A stretch of DNA of 64,000 nucleotides from Bathymodiolus thermophilus thioautotrophic gill symbiont (GCF_003711265.1 NZ_CP024634.1:2232001-2296000); one strand, 5' to 3'. Positions 34,422 to 44,272 are shown, counted from the stretch's first letter. Translations and numbers: made by a program. Notes: generated by a model not told the origin, from the letters alone.

Positions 34422-35081
34422 ATGAAATTAGAACTTATTAGCTTTAAACTTTGTCCATTTGTACAACGGGCAGTGATTTCATTGGAAGTACAAAAAATTG
34501 ATTTTAAAATGACTTACATCAACCCAATGGACCCGCCAGATTGGTTTAAAGAAATTTCACCCACTGGACAAGTGCCATTACTTAAAGTTGACGATCAAGT
34601 TATTTTTGAATCCTTAGTGATTACTGAGTTTATTGAAGAAATAAGCACACACAGTTTTCATCCAAAAGAGGCTATACAGAGGGCTAATAATCGCTCTTGG
34701 ATTGTGTATTCTGGAGAAATGTTAGGCGATATGTTCGGCATAATAACAGGCGATGAGGAAAAATTTCACACTTCGAAAAAAGCGTTATTTGAAAAATTAA
34801 CAAAGATTGAAGCAATTAAAAACCAAGAAAAATTCTTTAATGGCGATGAATTTAATATGATTGATGCTGCTTTTGCACCAATTTTTATGCGCCTAGCTTG
34901 GATGAATGAATTTACCAATAACACCCTATCTATCACAGAATTTAAACATTTAAGCGCTTGGAGTGATGCAATTTTAGCCCTTGATGTGGTTAAAAACTCT
35001 GTGGTTGATGGGTTGGACGATGTGTATTATTCAAATATTGAAGCACGCGAAGGTTATCTTTCAACCTTATTAATCGATTAA
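34422..35081 (+). CDS. Glutathione S-transferase-like protein
   Basis: 219 aa, thioredoxin-fold GST N-terminal domain (MKLELISFKLCPFVQRAVISL, with CPFV as the glutaredoxin-like active-site position; then SPTGQVPLLKVDDQVIFES, the glutathione-binding VPLL and ES pair) and a helical C-terminal domain. The presence of Cys rather than Ser/Tyr at the active site points to an omega/SspA-like member. A GGAG ribosome site precedes the ATG. It is followed 29 bases later by an RND transporter gene and may share its promoter. Confidence 0.85.
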   Translation: MKLELISFKLCPFVQRAVISLEVQKIDFKMTYINPMDPPDWFKEISPTGQVPLLKVDDQVIFESLVITEFIEEISTHSFHPKEAIQRANNRSWIVYSGEMLGDMFGIITGDEEKFHTSKKALFEKLTKIEAIKNQEKFFNGDEFNMIDAAFAPIFMRLAWMNEFTNNTLSITEFKHLSAWSDAILALDVVKNSVVDGLDDVYYSNIEAREGYLSTLLID

Positions 35082-35110
35082 TTATTTTTTTAAAACTTAC
35101 GGATATTACA

Positions 35111-37522
35111 ATGAACTGGCGACTAAAAATAGAACAAAAATTTGAGAAATTATCAGATTTTATTTTTGAAAATAGCAAAAAAACTATTTTGGCAATTTTG
35201 CTGATAGTGGTGGGACTTGGCTCTAATTTGTCACACCTTAGAATGGACACCTCAACCGAGGGTTTTTTACATAAAACCGATGAAATGCGCATTAAATACG
35301 ATGAATTTCGTGACCAGTTCGGCAGAGATGAAAAAATCTTAATTGCGGTTGAAACTGAAGATATTTTTAACCTTGATTTTCTTAAAAAACTGGCAAAATT
35401 ACACCAAGAATTAGAAAATAATTTACCCTACATTAAAGAGGTCAATTCTTTGATAAACGCCAGAAATACCCTTGGCACAGCGGACAGTTTAATTGTTGAA
35501 GATTTGTTTGACAATTATAAAATTGACAAATCCACGCTCAATGCCAAAAAACAACTGGCGACTGCCAATCCTTTGTTAAAAGATTTGTTGTTTAATGGCG
35601 ATAAAACTTTTACCAACATCGTCATTGACACACAAACTTATTCTAGTTTTGATAAAAATGGCAAAAAAATAGTCGTCAACGAAGCAGATGAGTTTGCCGA
35701 AGAAACAACAAACGATGCGCCAAAAATATATTTAACAGACAATGAAAACACCAAAATCATTGAAGCAGTACAACAAATTACCAAAAAATATGAAGATGCC
35801 AACTTTACCGTTCATCTCGCAGGTTCGGCACTATTTGCAGGCGTTATTAAGCAGGCAATGAGAAAGGACACGCAGAGTTTTATCCAAAAAATGCTACTCA
35901 TGGTAATTTTGGTGTTGGCACTAATGTTTAGGCGTGTTTCAGGGGTTGTTTTGCCGCTCATTACTGTTGTTTTGACAATCGTAAGTGCCGTTTCATTAAT
36001 GGCACTGTTTGACGCACCCTTTACCGTCGTCACTCAAATTATGCCTTCGTTTTTATTGGCAGTTATTACCGGGGCAAGCATCCATCTTTTGGCAATGTTT
36101 TATAAAGACTTTGCCAAAACTGGGGATAAAAAATCAGCACTGCGCTTTGCCATGGGGCACTCTGGCTTTGCCATTGTAATGACCTCGCTTACCACTGCTG
36201 CTGGCATGTGGTCGTTCTCATTTTCTGATGTCGCACCTGTTGCTGACTTAGGCATTTTTGCCAGTGCCAGTATTGTATTGGGGCTGTTGTTTGTTTTGGT
36301 ATTATTACCTGCCATGCTTGCTACTCTGAAACTTAAGCACAAACCCATTGCTGCACACAATAAAAAAATGGACACTTTTTTACACAAAATTGCTGATTTT
36401 TCTCTAAACCACGCCAAATCCATTGTGTCAATTAGCGGTATTATGATTATTATTGCCGTCTTGTTTGCAACACAAATGAAATTTTCTCACCACCCACTCA
36501 TTTGGTTTGAGGCTGACAATCCTGTGCGTGTTAGCGTTGAAACGATTGACAAGGAGTTAAACGGCTCAATGACTTTAGAAATTATTGTCGATACTGGACG
36601 GGAAAATGGTCTATATGAACCAGAGATATTACAAAAAATTGAAAAGGCAACCGATTATCTTAACACCTTAAAAGAGGGAGAGGTTTTTGTTGGTAAAACG
36701 ATAACACTGGTTGATGTGTTGAAGGAGACCAATAAGGCGTTAAATGCGAATGATGCAGCGTTTTATAAAATTCCCACGAACAAAGATTTGATTGCACAAG
36801 AACTGTTTTTATTTTCCAATAGTGGCAGTGATGATTTGGAAGATTTTGTTGATTCTGGCTTTTCTAAGGCACGCATAACGGTCAAAGTGCCTTTTGTTGA
36901 TGCCATTAAATACAATGAGTTTTTAGATAAAATCCAAACCCATATTACACAAGAATTTAACGCCAAAACCGATGTATCTTTCACCGGCATTGGTGTTTTG
37001 CTGGCCAGTATTATGGAAAAATCCATTCATTCTAGTGCAATGAGTTACATTCTTGCCTTTGGACTTATTGCCATTATGATGATAATTTTAATTGGCAATA
37101 TTAAAATTGGCTTGATTAGCATGATTCCAAATATCCTACCGATGTTGACCATTGTGGCATTGATGGTTGGTTTTGGCATTCCTTTTGATATGTTTTCAAT
37201 GCTTGTGGGGGCGATTGCCCTTGGTCTTGCCGTTGATGATACCGTGCATTTTATGCACAATTTTAATCGCTATCGCCTAGAGGGAAAAAGCGTCGATGAG
37301 GCAACGAGACTAACCTTTATTGGAACAGGGCGGGCGATTATCGTTACTTCTGTTGTGCTTTCCCTTGGGTTCTTAGTGTTGCTAAGTGCCAGTATGACCA
37401 ATATGTTTAATTTTGGTGTTTTGACTGCCAGTGCTATTTTTGTCGCCCTTATTGCTGACTTTTTACTGGTGCCTGCCATTATGAAATTATTAGAAAAACC
37501 GAAACCTTTGGAGCAAAAATAA
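35111..37522 (+). CDS. RND-superfamily exporter (MMPL/HpnN-like)
   Basis: 803 aa with two repeats of one helix, a large periplasmic loop and five to six helices (12 in total). The first loop is residues ~45-265, the second ~450-640. Conserved transmembrane motifs are ITGASIHLLAMFYKDF in the first half and LGLAVDDTVHFMHNFNRY in the second, the latter with the Asp pair used for proton coupling. Related proteins move hydrophobic molecules such as lipids or hopanoids. The stop overlaps the LolA-like gene by 1 base, forming a three-gene module with an outer-membrane barrel. Confidence 0.9.
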   Translation: MNWRLKIEQKFEKLSDFIFENSKKTILAILLIVVGLGSNLSHLRMDTSTEGFLHKTDEMRIKYDEFRDQFGRDEKILIAVETEDIFNLDFLKKLAKLHQELENNLPYIKEVNSLINARNTLGTADSLIVEDLFDNYKIDKSTLNAKKQLATANPLLKDLLFNGDKTFTNIVIDTQTYSSFDKNGKKIVVNEADEFAEETTNDAPKIYLTDNENTKIIEAVQQITKKYEDANFTVHLAGSALFAGVIKQAMRKDTQSFIQKMLLMVILVLALMFRRVSGVVLPLITVVLTIVSAVSLMALFDAPFTVVTQIMPSFLLAVITGASIHLLAMFYKDFAKTGDKKSALRFAMGHSGFAIVMTSLTTAAGMWSFSFSDVAPVADLGIFASASIVLGLLFVLVLLPAMLATLKLKHKPIAAHNKKMDTFLHKIADFSLNHAKSIVSISGIMIIIAVLFATQMKFSHHPLIWFEADNPVRVSVETIDKELNGSMTLEIIVDTGRENGLYEPEILQKIEKATDYLNTLKEGEVFVGKTITLVDVLKETNKALNANDAAFYKIPTNKDLIAQELFLFSNSGSDDLEDFVDSGFSKARITVKVPFVDAIKYNEFLDKIQTHITQEFNAKTDVSFTGIGVLLASIMEKSIHSSAMSYILAFGLIAIMMIILIGNIKIGLISMIPNILPMLTIVALMVGFGIPFDMFSMLVGAIALGLAVDDTVHFMHNFNRYRLEGKSVDEATRLTFIGTGRAIIVTSVVLSLGFLVLLSASMTNMFNFGVLTASAIFVALIADFLLVPAIMKLLEKPKPLEQK

Positions 37523-38316
37523 TGAAAAAATTACTCTTACCCGCCCTTTTATTAAGTGCTAGCGTTAACGCCTTAACGGGCTTAGAAATTATGCAAAAAG
37601 TTGATGCCAGAGATGATGGCAGCAGCGTTGTTTCCACTTTGCAAATGATTTTAATCGACAAACATAAAAAACAACGCATTCGACAAATGCGCACATTCTC
37701 CAAAGATATCAATAAGAATACCGAATATAAATCTGTCTTTTTTCTAACGCCCAGCGATGTTAAAAACACAGCGTTTTTAACCTTTGATTATAGTGGAAAT
37801 GATAAAGATGACGACCAATGGATGTATCTCCCCGCACTCAAAAAAACCAAACGCATCCCAGCCAGTGACAAAGACGGTGCCTTTATGGGCAGTGATTTCT
37901 CTTATGCCGATATGACGGATAAAAATCTTGATGATTATCATTTTAAATTGCTAAAAGAAGGTGTTATTAAACGCAAAAATGGTAAAAATCCAGTATGGAT
38001 TATTCAATCTTTGCCAAAAAATCAAGCGGTGATTGATGAAACTGGCTATACCAAAAGCATTTTATACATTCGCAAGGATAATTTTATGCTCGCCCGTGCT
38101 AAGTTCTATCTTAAAAAGGCCAACCGAGTCAAATATATGGATGTTCGTAAAATGGAAAAAATCGACGGCATTTGGGTGGCAACACAAACAACAATGACGA
38201 CAAAATACGGCAAACAAACCCTACATAAAACCATTTTGAGTAATCGTGATATTAAAATTAATGTTGCCATTGATGATGAAATGTTCAGCGTTCGTAAAAT
38301 TGAAAAAGGCTTGTAA
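37522..38316 (+). CDS. Outer membrane lipoprotein-sorting (LolA-like) protein
   Basis: 264 aa, signal peptide MKKLLLPALLLSASVNA, then a LolA/LppX-like fold. Recognisable segments are GLEIMQKVDARDDGSSVVST, NDKDDDQWMYLPALKKTKRIPAS and GSDFSYADMTDKNLDDY, the standard motifs of the family commonly found beside RND exporters. It probably carries a lipid across the periplasm between the RND protein upstream and the predicted barrel downstream. Spacing is -1 and 0 bases, so the three are one operon. Confidence 0.9.
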   Translation: MKKLLLPALLLSASVNALTGLEIMQKVDARDDGSSVVSTLQMILIDKHKKQRIRQMRTFSKDINKNTEYKSVFFLTPSDVKNTAFLTFDYSGNDKDDDQWMYLPALKKTKRIPASDKDGAFMGSDFSYADMTDKNLDDYHFKLLKEGVIKRKNGKNPVWIIQSLPKNQAVIDETGYTKSILYIRKDNFMLARAKFYLKKANRVKYMDVRKMEKIDGIWVATQTTMTTKYGKQTLHKTILSNRDIKINVAIDDEMFSVRKIEKGL

Positions 38317-39597
38317 ATGAAGTTAATTTTATTGTTTTCATTGCTTTTAACTGCTTTTTTATCGAATGCTGAAGAAGAGTTTGACGATGGATTTGATGAT
38401 AATATTGACGATATTATCATCGAAACTGCGCCGCCGCCTGAAAAAAATTCGGTGTATGGTTCTGTCAATTTCGAAACGCATTACAATCTCAATAACAATA
38501 AAAATATATCTTCTACAAAACTGCTACTGGACTTAACCACCGATTACAAAATGGACAATGGTTTTAAGGTAAATAGTAATTTGAAAGCCTATCATGACTT
38601 TATATTTTATGCCAGCAACAACTACGAAACAACGCCTAGCAACTATGAAAACGAGTTGAATTTAAATGAATTAAATATTGAAGGCAGCATTAACGCCAAC
38701 CTTGATTTTAAAATCGGCAGACAAATTGTCGTTTGGGGCAAATCTGATTCTATTCGCATTACCGATATTCTAAATCCATTAGACAATCGTGCACCGGGAT
38801 TGATTGATATTAAAAATTTACGCCTTGGTAGGTTAATGAGTAAATTAGATTATTACCAAGATAACTTAAAATTTTCTACCGCTATTTTGCATGAAAATCG
38901 TTTTAGTGAAAATCCAAAATTCGGCTCTGATTTTAAAAACAGCGCCGATTTGCCAGAGAATACCCCCAGCAATGGTTTAAAAAATACGGGCATTGCACTG
39001 AGCCTCACTGGCGAGTTTTCTGGCTATGATTTTGGGGTATATTTTGCCGATACTTACCTTGATAAACCTTATTTTAAAGAAGGTGCTTTACAGTTTGATA
39101 ACCGATCAAAAATGTTGGGTTTGGCCTACAACAAAGTGGTTGACAGTTTTTTATTAAAAACAGAAATCGCCTATTTTAACAATATTAAATACACGGGACT
39201 GAATGACACAAAGTCAAGAATTGATAGTTTAATCGGCGTAGAGTACACGGGCATTAGCGACGGCTCAATTGGCTATGAATTGGCACTTAGAAAAATCAAT
39301 CATTATGACGCTATCATCAATACCCAATTCAATAATTTCACCCGACAAGAAACCTATCAACACGCCTTACGCTTTACCCAGTCATATCTCAACCAAACCC
39401 TAAACTTAACTGCAATTTCAGGTGTATTTGGCAAACAAGGTGACGCAGGAGGTTTTGCTAGAATTTCATTAGAGTATGCCATTGATGACAAACTTTCAAT
39501 AAGCGGCGGCATCATTGATTATATTGGCGGTTCTACTGCCACTGATGCAATTAAGAATAACGATAGAATTTTTACTAAAATCAGTTATTCTTTTTAA
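38317..39597 (+). CDS. DUF1302-like outer-membrane beta-barrel protein
   Basis: 426 aa with signal peptide (MKLILLFSLLLTAFLSNA) and a very acidic stretch at residues 19-38 (EEEFDDGFDDNIDDIIIE). The remainder alternates amphipathic strands and ends in Phe (FTKISYSF), as for an outer-membrane barrel. GRQIVVWGKSDSIRITDILNPLDNR resembles DUF1302 family proteins, which are typically found with RND and LolA-like partners. The ATG directly follows the previous stop. A family A-type element starts two bases after its own stop. Confidence 0.85.
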   Translation: MKLILLFSLLLTAFLSNAEEEFDDGFDDNIDDIIIETAPPPEKNSVYGSVNFETHYNLNNNKNISSTKLLLDLTTDYKMDNGFKVNSNLKAYHDFIFYASNNYETTPSNYENELNLNELNIEGSINANLDFKIGRQIVVWGKSDSIRITDILNPLDNRAPGLIDIKNLRLGRLMSKLDYYQDNLKFSTAILHENRFSENPKFGSDFKNSADLPENTPSNGLKNTGIALSLTGEFSGYDFGVYFADTYLDKPYFKEGALQFDNRSKMLGLAYNKVVDSFLLKTEIAYFNNIKYTGLNDTKSRIDSLIGVEYTGISDGSIGYELALRKINHYDAIINTQFNNFTRQETYQHALRFTQSYLNQTLNLTAISGVFGKQGDAGGFARISLEYAIDDKLSISGGIIDYIGGSTATDAIKNNDRIFTKISYSF

Positions 39598-39598
39598 A

Positions 39599-39776
39599 GA
39601 GGTCTTTGCATAAATATGGATGATTAGCAAAATTCACTTTTCACCCATTTAACAATTTTTTCCAACAACACACCAAAAAGGCAAGCCCAATCGTAGGGAA
39701 CGGTTTGTAACCGTTCCTCCCTCGCACAAGGTGTTTACCCTCTAAAAAAAGCAAAAATTAAATTTTGCCAAGTTCT
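39599..39776. repeat. Family A-type element, variant interior, containing a REP-like hairpin
   Basis: The left end gaggtctttgcataaatatg is intact; the right end is degenerate (aaattttgccaagttctct). The interior ttttttccaacaacacacc resembles the copy at 33437. It contains GGAACGGTTTGTAACCGTTCC (39698-39718), a perfect palindrome bordered by gtag/ctcc, which looks like a REP-type sequence inserted in or captured by the element. Confidence 0.65.
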
Positions 39777-39784
39777 CTCAAGAT

Positions 39785-40132
39785 TTAAATAATCGCCAAT
39801 ACATTCTCAGGCGGTCGTCCAATTACCGTGCCTTTATCGGTTTTCACAATGGGACGCTCAATTAGAATTGGATAATCAACCATGGCTTGGATTAAATCAG
39901 CTTCGCTGAGTGATTCGTCTTCTAAATTATTAGCCTTATAAGGTGCCTCATGGGTACGCATTAGTGATCTGGCATCTAATTTTAATTGTCCAAGCAATGT
40001 TTTTAGTTCCTCAGCAGAGGGGGTATCGTCTAAATATTTAATTATCTGAAAATCAATGCCTTTTTCTTCTAAAATACCTAAGGTCAACCTAGATTTTGTG
40101 CATCTGGGATTATGATAAATTATTGCACTCAT
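39785..40132 (-). CDS. arsC: Arsenate reductase (glutaredoxin-coupled), ArsC family
   Basis: 115 aa, thioredoxin-like fold. Active-site segment IIYHNPRCTKSRLTLGIL with the catalytic Cys followed by Thr-Lys-Ser-Arg; ERPIVKTDKGTVIGRPPENV with the Arg that orients arsenate. Length is that of the glutaredoxin-dependent class. It stands alone, divergent from the TlpA-like gene, with no arsR or arsB nearby; some family members are YffB/Spx-like with other roles. Confidence 0.88.
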   Translation of the reverse strand: MSAIIYHNPRCTKSRLTLGILEEKGIDFQIIKYLDDTPSAEELKTLLGQLKLDARSLMRTHEAPYKANNLEDESLSEADLIQAMVDYPILIERPIVKTDKGTVIGRPPENVLAII

Positions 40133-40147
40133 TTTAAAACCTCATAT

Positions 40148-40654
40148 ATGAAAAAAATCTTTATTATACTCGCTATCATTCTTCCCTTAAGCGTCGTTCA
40201 TGCAATGACACTGGGGGAACTTTTCTCTAAAGACGATGCCCCAAAAAAAATTCAACTACCTAAATTTTCAGTGGTGGATATGAATGGCAAAGTACACAAC
40301 AATGACACCGTTAAAGGCAAATACTTGGTGGTTAATTTTTGGGCAACTTGGTGCCCACCTTGCTTGAGAGAAATCCCTGCTTTTGTTGATTTTTATGACA
40401 AGCATTCAGACACAGTGGAAATCTTAGGAATGGATTACGAGCAAGCCAGTATTGAGAAAATTACCGAGTTTACCGAGAGTTTTATGGTGAGTTATCCTAT
40501 TATTCTATCTAATAACAAAAATCGTGCTGAATTTGAAAAATTTGGCAAAGTAGTGGGTATGCCAACCACCTATATTTACACCCCCGATGGCACATTGATT
40601 AATCATTATATGGGTGAAGTTAGCATGAAAACTTTAGAAGAAGCCATTCGCTAA
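40148..40654 (+). CDS. TlpA-like periplasmic thiol-disulfide oxidoreductase
   Basis: 168 aa from ATG at 40148 (MKKIFIILAIILPLSVVHA), giving a proper signal peptide; the frame reaches back to 40112 but that part is not signal-like. Thioredoxin domain with FWATWCPPCLREIPAF (CPPC active site) and VGMPTTYIYTPDGT with the cis-Pro. TlpA/ResA-type proteins reduce periplasmic disulfides, often in cytochrome c or copper-site maturation. The stop overlaps the convergent epmB by 4 bases. Confidence 0.9.
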   Translation: MKKIFIILAIILPLSVVHAMTLGELFSKDDAPKKIQLPKFSVVDMNGKVHNNDTVKGKYLVVNFWATWCPPCLREIPAFVDFYDKHSDTVEILGMDYEQASIEKITEFTESFMVSYPIILSNNKNRAEFEKFGKVVGMPTTYIYTPDGTLINHYMGEVSMKTLEEAIR

Positions 40655-41586
40655 AGCCAAGTTTTGGCTGCTAAATTTTCATCTCTTACCAATCTAGGCA
40701 CTAAGTAGCCACTGAGTTTTTTGCCTAATTCTCTGTGTAATTTAGTGGCAGTTGCATCATCAACTAAAAAATGCTCTGCACCGCTCACTTTATCCAACAA
40801 ATGTAAATAATAAGGCAAAATTCCCAAGGCAAATAAATCGGTAGAAAGTGTACTTAAAACCGATACAGAATCATTCACATCCTTGAGTAAAACCGATTGA
40901 TTGAGCAAAGTTACTCGGGTTAATTGCTGTATCGCTTTAGCGAATTTATTTGACAATTCATTGGCGTGATTCACATGAGTAACCAGCACAACGCTCAATC
41001 TAGTTTTGTCTAACATTTTTACCAATTCGACGGTTATTCTACTCGGCGTTACCACGGCACTGCGTGTATGAAATCGAAGATTTTTAATGTGCGGAATGCG
41101 CTCAATATTGTTAATTAAAACCTGTAATTTTTCATCACTTAAACTCAACGGGTCGCCGCCACTTAATATCACTTCATTTATTTGCGGATGGGTGCGAATA
41201 TAATCTTCAATCGCTTGCCAGTTGCTGATGGCGTCATGCTCGCTGTAATTAAAATTTTGTCTAAAGCAATATTGACAATGAATGGCACAAACCCGAGAGG
41301 CAATTAATAACACTCGATTGGGGTATTTATGAATAAGTCCTGCCACAGGAGAATTCTTCTCATCTTCTAATGGTTCGACTGAAAAACCCTGTTGTTCAAT
41401 TTTTATCTGCGGTAAAACTTGTTTTAGCAGTGGGTCGTTTGGATTGCGTTTATCAATAAGATTGGCAAATTCTAAAGGGATTTTAATGGGAAAATTTTGC
41501 TCTGTAAATTGCTCGCTGTGAAAAAAAGCGTTACATTTATCTGCACCCTTAAGTGTGTTTCTAGTATTTTGTTGCCAATGGCTCAT
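40651..41586 (-). CDS. epmB: EF-P lysine 2,3-aminomutase
   Basis: Radical SAM enzyme making (R)-beta-lysine for modification of elongation factor P. About 311 aa from the ATG at 41586 (MSHWQQNTRNTLKG); the frame extends to 41601. The FeS motif is CAIHCQYCFRQNF (CX3CX2C), followed by INEVILSGGDPLSLSDEKL, IPHIKNLRFHTRSAVVTPSRI and the PLP-Lys region VLLKDVNDSV. The partners epmA and efp are not in the window. Confidence 0.92.
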   Translation of the reverse strand: MSHWQQNTRNTLKGADKCNAFFHSEQFTEQNFPIKIPLEFANLIDKRNPNDPLLKQVLPQIKIEQQGFSVEPLEDEKNSPVAGLIHKYPNRVLLIASRVCAIHCQYCFRQNFNYSEHDAISNWQAIEDYIRTHPQINEVILSGGDPLSLSDEKLQVLINNIERIPHIKNLRFHTRSAVVTPSRITVELVKMLDKTRLSVVLVTHVNHANELSNKFAKAIQQLTRVTLLNQSVLLKDVNDSVSVLSTLSTDLFALGILPYYLHLLDKVSGAEHFLVDDATATKLHRELGKKLSGYLVPRLVRDENLAAKTWL

Positions 41587-41601
41587 TAAGTAATACCCCA
41601 C

Positions 41602-41631
41602 AAAAAAGCCCCGTGAACGGGGCTTTTTTTT
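41602..41631 (-). terminator. Strong rho-independent terminator (likely bidirectional)
   Basis: GCCCCGT-ga-ACGGGGC stem at 41608-41623 with A6 on the left and T8 on the right, hence T-runs on both strands. On the minus strand it ends the small ORF at 41653; it is positioned just before the epmB start. Confidence 0.85.
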
Positions 41632-41652
41632 AAAATTTGTTAGTCTGCAAGA

Positions 41653-41838
41653 TTAGCAAAAACTTCCAAAGTTTGAATCTGTATGCTCTTTACCATCTTC
41701 AAAGCCAGACTCCCACTCGTCAGTAATTCTTTGCTCTTCAATCTCAGGATTGTTTAAAAAACCAGCGACCCAACCTTGAATATAGTTGTCGTTTACGCCC
41801 ATTTCTTCCATTTTTTTAACGCCTTCATAATATGTCAT
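41653..41838 (-). CDS. Small acidic protein of unknown function (61 aa)
   Basis: Starting at the ATG at 41838 (MTYYEGVKKMEEMGVNDNYI), which has AAGGAG about 10 bases upstream; a longer frame to 41889 lacks such a site. The protein is acidic and helical with YIQGWVAGFLNNPEIEEQ and WESGFEDGKEHTD segments, ending in Cys. It has its own terminator. No family recognised, but ribosome site, terminator and composition support a real gene. Confidence 0.7.
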   Translation of the reverse strand: MTYYEGVKKMEEMGVNDNYIQGWVAGFLNNPEIEEQRITDEWESGFEDGKEHTDSNFGSFC

Positions 41839-41963
41839 TACTGCTACTCCTTGATAAATAATGTTTATAATTTCCCACTTCTTAATCAAACTTAAAATGT
41901 TGGGATAAGATGTAAGAGAAAGGCAATATTATAACCATTTAAAACAAATACACAAGAAAAAAT

Positions 41964-44138
41964 ATGAATTTATCTGAAATAATTGACGGACTAAATAGCG
42001 AACAATCTCAATCAGTTACGCTGAATGACACACAAAGTGCTTTAATATTAGCAGGCGCAGGCTCTGGAAAAACCCGAGTGCTAACCCATCGTATCGCCTA
42101 TTTGGTCACACAAAAAAACCTTCACATTGATGCCATCTTGGCAGTTACTTTCACCAATAAAGCAGCCAATGAGATGCGCGAACGCCTTAATGTGCTACTC
42201 AGGCGACCTATTAGAAGTATGTGGGTTGGTACTTTTCACGGTTTGGCACATCGCCTATTGCGCACCCACCCTACTGAAGCCAATCTGAGCCCTCAATTTC
42301 AAATTCTTGACCAACAAGATCAATATCGTATTGTGAAGCGCTTGATGAAAGAAAACCAGATGGATGAAAGTAAGTTTCCAGTTAGAAAAGTCCAATGGTT
42401 TATCAATCAGCAAAAAGACGAAGGCATTCGCCCCAACGATATTGAGGCGGGACATAATTTCTTTGTCAAAAAAAGTCTTGAAATATTTAAACTCTACGAA
42501 GCACATTGTCATGCCAATGATTTGATTGATTTTGCCGAATTGCTAGTGCGTAGTTACGAATTGCTAAAAAATAACCCAGTGCTACTCACACACTATCAAA
42601 CCCGCTTTGCACATATTTTAGTAGATGAATTTCAAGACACAAACACCGTGCAATACAAATGGATTAAGTTATTGTTTAATGGCGATAATAAGGTGTTTTG
42701 TGTTGGCGATGACGACCAGTCTATTTATGGTTGGCGTGGTGCAAAAATTGAAAATATCACCAAACTTACACAAGATTTTGCCCCACTTCAAACCATTCGT
42801 CTAGAGCAAAATTATCGCTCAACGGGTAATATTCTAAACGCCTCAAACGCACTCATTACGCACAATTCAAATCGTATGGGCAAATCCCTATGGACCGATG
42901 CTGGCGAAGGTGATTTGATTGATTTATATGAAGCACGCACAGAAATTGACGAAGCAGATTTTGTCGTCAGCGCCATTCAAAAACACCTTGACAATGGCGT
43001 ATCAGCCAGCGAATGCGCCATTCTTTATCGCTCAAATGCACAATCCAGAGGATTTGAAGAACGCTTGATTAAATATAACATTCCTTATATTATTTATGGT
43101 GGTTTACGCTTTTTTGAACGCGCTGAAATCAAAGATGCCCTAGGCTATTTGCGCCTCATGGAAACCACCGCCGACAGTGTCGCCTTTGAACGCGTCGTGA
43201 ATTTTCCAACCCGTGGCATTGGCGCCGCTACCGTTGAAAAAATACGAGCATTTGCACGAGAAAATCAAACCAATTTATTCCAAGCAGCAATCAGTATCGC
43301 ACCAACTTTGCCCACTCGTGCCGCCAATGCCTTAATTGGATTCACTCAGTTAATTGAAAAAATGCAAGACGACACTCAGCACTTAAATTTGTCTGAAAAA
43401 GTTGCCCACCTCATTACGGCATCCGGACTGATCGCACACTATTCCAGCGACAAAACCGATAAAGCTGGTAGCAAAACCGCCAACTTAGAAGAACTGATCG
43501 CCGCCGCCGAACAATACCATCACGAAGAAGACAGCGACATGAGCGAAACCTTAGGTTTCCTCTCTTTAGCATCACTTGATTCCAGTGGCGACGCCAATTC
43601 ACCCCCCGCACAAAATGTGCAACTAATGACCATCCACTCCGCCAAAGGCTTAGAATTTCCTTATGTGTTTTTAACAGGCATGGAAGAAGATTTATTCCCC
43701 TCCAGACAGTCCAAAGACGAACCTCATTTAATAGACGAAGAAAGGCGTTTATGCTATGTCGGTATGACCCGTGCCATGAAAAAACTGTCCCTTTCATTTG
43801 CCATTAAACGCTTTTTACACGGACAATCCATCTACGCCTACCCCTCCCGTTTCCTCTCAGAAATCCCAAGCAAACACCTCAACCAAATTAAACAAAAATA
43901 CGGCGCAACACCCCAAAACTACCAAGCAGACGATTCCTTCAACCAAGAAATCACACAAATTACACCAAGTGCAAACGGACAACTGTCCATCGGCAAAACA
44001 GTTAAACACACCAAATTCGGCTTCGGCACCATCCTAAATTTTGAAGGCGATGGCGACAGCGCCAGAGTACAAGTCAAATTCAAAACCGCCGGCACAAAAT
44101 GGCTGATTAGTGCTTATGCCAAGTTAGAGTTTGTTTAA
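41964..44138 (+). CDS. uvrD: DNA helicase II (UvrD/Rep family)
   Basis: 3'-5' SF1A helicase of repair and replication restart. 724 aa (E. coli UvrD 720). Motif I AGAGSGKTRVLTHR, Ia FTNKAANEMRER, motif II VDEFQDTN, III GDDDQSIYGWRGA, IV LEQNYRST, V VQLMTIHSAKGLEFPYVFL and VI YVGMTRAMKKLS are all present. The C-terminal ~45 residues (GKTVKHTKFGFGTILNFEGD, then VKFKTAGTKWL) form the conserved UvrD tail. A decayed second copy of that tail lies 470 bases downstream. Confidence 0.97.
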   Translation: MNLSEIIDGLNSEQSQSVTLNDTQSALILAGAGSGKTRVLTHRIAYLVTQKNLHIDAILAVTFTNKAANEMRERLNVLLRRPIRSMWVGTFHGLAHRLLRTHPTEANLSPQFQILDQQDQYRIVKRLMKENQMDESKFPVRKVQWFINQQKDEGIRPNDIEAGHNFFVKKSLEIFKLYEAHCHANDLIDFAELLVRSYELLKNNPVLLTHYQTRFAHILVDEFQDTNTVQYKWIKLLFNGDNKVFCVGDDDQSIYGWRGAKIENITKLTQDFAPLQTIRLEQNYRSTGNILNASNALITHNSNRMGKSLWTDAGEGDLIDLYEARTEIDEADFVVSAIQKHLDNGVSASECAILYRSNAQSRGFEERLIKYNIPYIIYGGLRFFERAEIKDALGYLRLMETTADSVAFERVVNFPTRGIGAATVEKIRAFARENQTNLFQAAISIAPTLPTRAANALIGFTQLIEKMQDDTQHLNLSEKVAHLITASGLIAHYSSDKTDKAGSKTANLEELIAAAEQYHHEEDSDMSETLGFLSLASLDSSGDANSPPAQNVQLMTIHSAKGLEFPYVFLTGMEEDLFPSRQSKDEPHLIDEERRLCYVGMTRAMKKLSLSFAIKRFLHGQSIYAYPSRFLSEIPSKHLNQIKQKYGATPQNYQADDSFNQEITQITPSANGQLSIGKTVKHTKFGFGTILNFEGDGDSARVQVKFKTAGTKWLISAYAKLEFV

Positions 44139-44272
44139 TAATGTATTAAGAAATTGTATCTCACTCCTACGCTGAGAAAACAACCTTTTCTTGATAGAAA
44201 TATGGGTAGATATACTCTTATAACAATAACTAACGGTTCGAAAAAGTTGTTATTTTCACATTATTGGAAGAT

